DNA of 64,000 nt from an uncultured Schlesneria sp. Lineage in GTDB: Bacteria; Planctomycetota; Planctomycetia; Planctomycetales; Planctomycetaceae. Below, one piece after another: positions 61,718 through 64,000 of this stretch (positions within the stretch are counted from its first letter, which is position 1; every line of letters starts with the position of its first letter). The position numbers were made by a program, and so were the translations under genes. Where the stretch lies: positions 1-64,000 of the forward strand of contig CAILLA010000245.1 of the NCBI GenBank assembly GCA_903834925.1, read 5' to 3'. Below the pieces are notes generated by a model, which was not told where the DNA came from, did no database searches, and was given only the letters and a program-made list of their open reading frames with translations.

Positions 61718-62662
61718 ATGTCAAAGAGCACTACCGAGATGCCGAATTGGGTGCCGCTGGTCTTGCGCTTGGCCGCGATCTACAACTTACTGTGGGGAAG
61801 CCTCGTCATCCTTTTCCCGAAAACCGCGTTTCAGTGGCTCGGTCTTCAGGAACCAAATTACCCTCCAATCATTCAATGTTTGGGGATGGTCATCGGGGTT
61901 TACGGGATTGGTTATTGGATTGCCGCACGCGATGCCGCAACGCACTGGCCGATCATTCTGGTAGGGTTGTTGGGAAAGTTTCTCGGTCCGATCGGTTTTG
62001 TTTACAGCGCCTGGCGCGGTGAATTCCCTTGGATGATGGGTGCGACCATCCTGACGAATGATCTCGTGTGGTGGATTCCGTTTGCGGCTATTCTCGCCCA
62101 TGCGGCTCGAATTTATGAGACGCATCGAACGACTGCGGAAGGCCTGACGCTGGAACAAGCACTTCGGACTGCAGTGTTGCAAGATAGTTCGAATCTGTTT
62201 GATCTGTCGTTCAAATCTCCATTACTACTTGTTTGCGTACGTCACTTTGGCTGTACATACTGCCGCGAGACACTTTCTGATCTCTCGAAGCAGACTGAAC
62301 AGATTCATCAAGCCGGTCTGACTCCGGTGGTGATTCACATGGGTTCAGCCGAGCAAGCGAACGCAATGATGTTCCGATTTGGATTGCGCGGGGTCGGCCA
62401 GGTGAGTGATCCAGAGCGGCGACTGTTCCGCACCCTTGAACTGCCGTTTGGAACGCTGGGGCAATTGATCGGAATCAAGACCTTCTGGCGGGCACTTGTG
62501 GAAGGTGTTGTCTTCAAATTCGGGTTCGGTTCATTCGTCGGCAATGGACTGCAATTGGCCGGTGCATTCATCTTGAAAAATGGACATGTAGAACGAGCGA
62601 TCCGGCACGAATCTGCGGCTGAACGAACTGACTTTACCGAACTGAGTTGTCCCGTCGTTTGA
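61718..62662 (+). CDS. SelL-related redox protein with N-terminal membrane domain
   Basis: A 314-residue protein. The first 140 residues hold four hydrophobic helices (LRLAAIYNLLWGSLVILFP, MVIGVYGIGYWIAA and others). The C-terminal half is a thioredoxin-fold AhpC/TSA-like domain of SelL type, with VRHFGCTYCRETL as the active site (CTYC; selenocysteine occupies the first position in some relatives). Such proteins act as membrane-linked peroxide or disulfide reductases. AAGGAT precedes ATG 61718. It converges on polX with a 16-bp gap. Confidence 0.87.
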   Translation: MSKSTTEMPNWVPLVLRLAAIYNLLWGSLVILFPKTAFQWLGLQEPNYPPIIQCLGMVIGVYGIGYWIAARDAATHWPIILVGLLGKFLGPIGFVYSAWRGEFPWMMGATILTNDLVWWIPFAAILAHAARIYETHRTTAEGLTLEQALRTAVLQDSSNLFDLSFKSPLLLVCVRHFGCTYCRETLSDLSKQTEQIHQAGLTPVVIHMGSAEQANAMMFRFGLRGVGQVSDPERRLFRTLELPFGTLGQLIGIKTFWRALVEGVVFKFGFGSFVGNGLQLAGAFILKNGHVERAIRHESAAERTDFTELSCPVV

Positions 62663-62678
62663 CGTCGACTCGATCGGG

Positions 62679-64000
62679 TTATTTTTTCCGTAGCAACTCT
62701 TTGAACTTTGCCAACGACCGTGTGTTCGCAACATCGTCCTTGGTCAGCCCTGCCCTTCGCGCCTGGTCGACCCCGTAACGAAGCGAGGTGAATCCGTTCG
62801 TGTTGTGTGAATCGGTGTCGAGAATGATCGGTATCCCGTGTGACTTTGCAGCGGCAGCCTGAATGTCATCCAGATCGAGTCGATAGGGACTGGCGTTGAT
62901 TTCCAGCATGACACCGTAATCGGCCGCCGCTTTAAAGAATGTGGTGAAGTCGATATCCGCAGCAGCACGATTCACGAGCATTCGTCCGGTTGGATGTCCA
63001 ATCGCGTCCACATTCGGATTACGGATGGCATTCAACAACCGTTGCATGATCTGTTCGCGGGGCTGTTTCAATCCATAGTGTAAAACGGCGATAACCCAAT
63101 CGGCCTCGGAAAGTACTTCGTCGTCGAGATCCATGGTTGCATCTTCGAGAATGTCACATTCGATTCCGCACAGGATCTCAATCCCCGAAATCTGTTCGCG
63201 GACTTTGCGGATGTTGGCCCAATGCTCTCGGAGTCGGGTAGCGTCCAGCCCGTTTGCCATGCTGACTCGTTTCGAGTGGTCGGTAATCGCGATGTATTTC
63301 AGTCCGCGAGCCTTGGCTGCTTCGGCCATTTCGAGAATCGTTGCGGCACCGTCCGATGCCGTCGTATGCATGTGCAGATCACCTTGAATGTCGGCAACTT
63401 CGATTAGCTTCGGTAACTTTCCTGCCTCCGCCAGTTCGATCTCACCACGATTTTCACGAAGTTCCGGGGGAATGAACGGAAGCCCGACGGCCGCGTAGAC
63501 ATCTTCTTCCGTCCGCCCAGCGACAAATTCCTCACCACGAAAAACGCCATATTCGTTGACTTTCAGTCCTCGCTCGATGGCTCGTCGTCGAATCACGATG
63601 TTGTGTTCTTTGGAACCAGTGAAGTACTGCATCGCCGCTCCGTACGACTCGGGAGGAACGACTCGTAAATCGAGTTCAATCCCTGAGCGAAGGCGGACTC
63701 GCTGCTTCGTGTCACCTCGAACGAGGACTTTCTCAACAAGCGGATTGGCGGCAAGGCGGTCCATCGCCGCGGCCGAGTTGTCCGATGTCGCCAGGATATC
63801 CAGATCGCCGCACGTTTCTTTGCGTCGGCGACATGAACCGGCAACCGAAACCTGTCCGACCGATGGCAACTGTTTCAAGTCTTCAACGATCGCTTCGGCG
63901 GATTCTGTTGCGACGCTGATCAGAAAACGCGTTCCAGCTTCCAGTGCTTGCGGAATCCCTTCGAGAATCGATTGCTCCGTCTTCTTGCCGAACCCCTTTA
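62679..64000 (-). CDS. polX: PolX-type DNA polymerase/3'-5' exonuclease, C-terminal part, cut by right edge
   Basis: An open frame from the right edge to the stop at 62679 (about 440 codons). The edge reads [15 protein letters not shown], the HhH region; then the X-family palm [18 protein letters not shown] with its metal aspartates. The C-terminal PHP domain has [29 protein letters not shown] and [14 protein letters not shown], with ligands complete for 3'-5' exonuclease activity. The first ~130 residues lie beyond the window. PolX acts in base-excision repair. No frameshift is seen. Confidence 0.95.
   Translation of the reverse strand, partial: KGFGKKTEQSILEGIPQALEAGTRFLISVATESAEAIVEDLKQLPSVGQVSVAGSCRRRKETCGDLDILATSDNSAAAMDRLAANPLVEKVLVRGDTKQRVRLRSGIELDLRVVPPESYGAAMQYFTGSKEHNIVIRRRAIERGLKVNEYGVFRGEEFVAGRTEEDVYAAVGLPFIPPELRENRGEIELAEAGKLPKLIEVADIQGDLHMHTTASDGAATILEMAEAAKARGLKYIAITDHSKRVSMANGLDATRLREHWANIRKVREQISGIEILCGIECDILEDATMDLDDEVLSEADWVIAVLHYGLKQPREQIMQRLLNAIRNPNVDAIGHPTGRMLVNRAAADIDFTTFFKAAADYGVMLEINASPYRLDLDDIQAAAAKSHGIPIILDTDSHNTNGFTSLRYGVDQARRAGLTKDDVANTRSLAKFKELLRKK

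Overview
The window reads as a chromosomal segment of a planctomycete (Planctomycetales). The evidence is a DUF1501 protein, a DUF1080 protein, an FHA-cyclase protein, a fused ResB-CcsA cytochrome c assembly protein, a kinase-FGE fusion, many secreted proteins of unknown function, short operons and abundant intergenic hairpin repeats. Species cannot be fixed from the sequence alone.

Layout. 1-8.8 kb: ordinary genes (Cys-cluster protein, ArfB-like rescue factor, ExeA-type ATPase, Nif3-like protein, argG, aldo/keto reductase). 8.8-10.2 kb: a repeat-rich gene desert. 10.2-19.5 kb: a type I restriction-modification locus on the minus strand (hsdM, hsdS, a GIY-YIG remnant, hsdR, a YgjP-type metallopeptidase), with two copies of a ~390-bp inverted-repeat element between hsdS and hsdR. 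20-25 kb: HAD phosphatase, DUF1152 protein, orphan ExbD, a secreted RTX-like protein and an FHA/class III cyclase protein. 25.2-26.9 kb: a retron-type reverse transcriptase with a structured leader that may be its ncRNA. 27-46.3 kb: DUF1501, hpt, an esterase-like protein, DUF1080, a secreted PHP protein, an EIIA-diadenylate cyclase fusion, amidohydrolase, a PadR regulator with its membrane partner, ResB-CcsA, an FtsQ-like protein and an EF-hand/LCCL protein. 46.3-49.8 kb: dnaE.

50.4-58.5 kb, all coding on the minus strand: a diversity-generating retroelement (DGR). In transcription order it holds a coiled-coil membrane protein, an ECF-type sigma factor, a 984-aa Ser/Thr kinase / coiled-coil / FGE-lectin fusion ending in a variable repeat (VR), a repeat block, the template repeat (TR), an Avd-like remnant and a DGR-type reverse transcriptase. 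TR and VR align over 130 bp. Of 24 differences, 15 fall on coding-strand adenines of the TR, the mark of adenine-directed mutagenic retrohoming. The island is studded with a hairpin repeat; two copies that are identical over 72 bp bracket the RT gene, and another copy is split by a 190-bp MITE-like insertion with inverted ends and a 9-bp target duplication.

58.9-64 kb: tRNA-His, a putative HExxH protein next to a VWA protein, a SelL-type redox protein and the C-terminal part of PolX, which runs off the right edge. A second gene is cut by the left edge. Two different reverse-transcriptase systems, a broken restriction island and at least five families of palindromic repeats mark this as an accessory-rich region.
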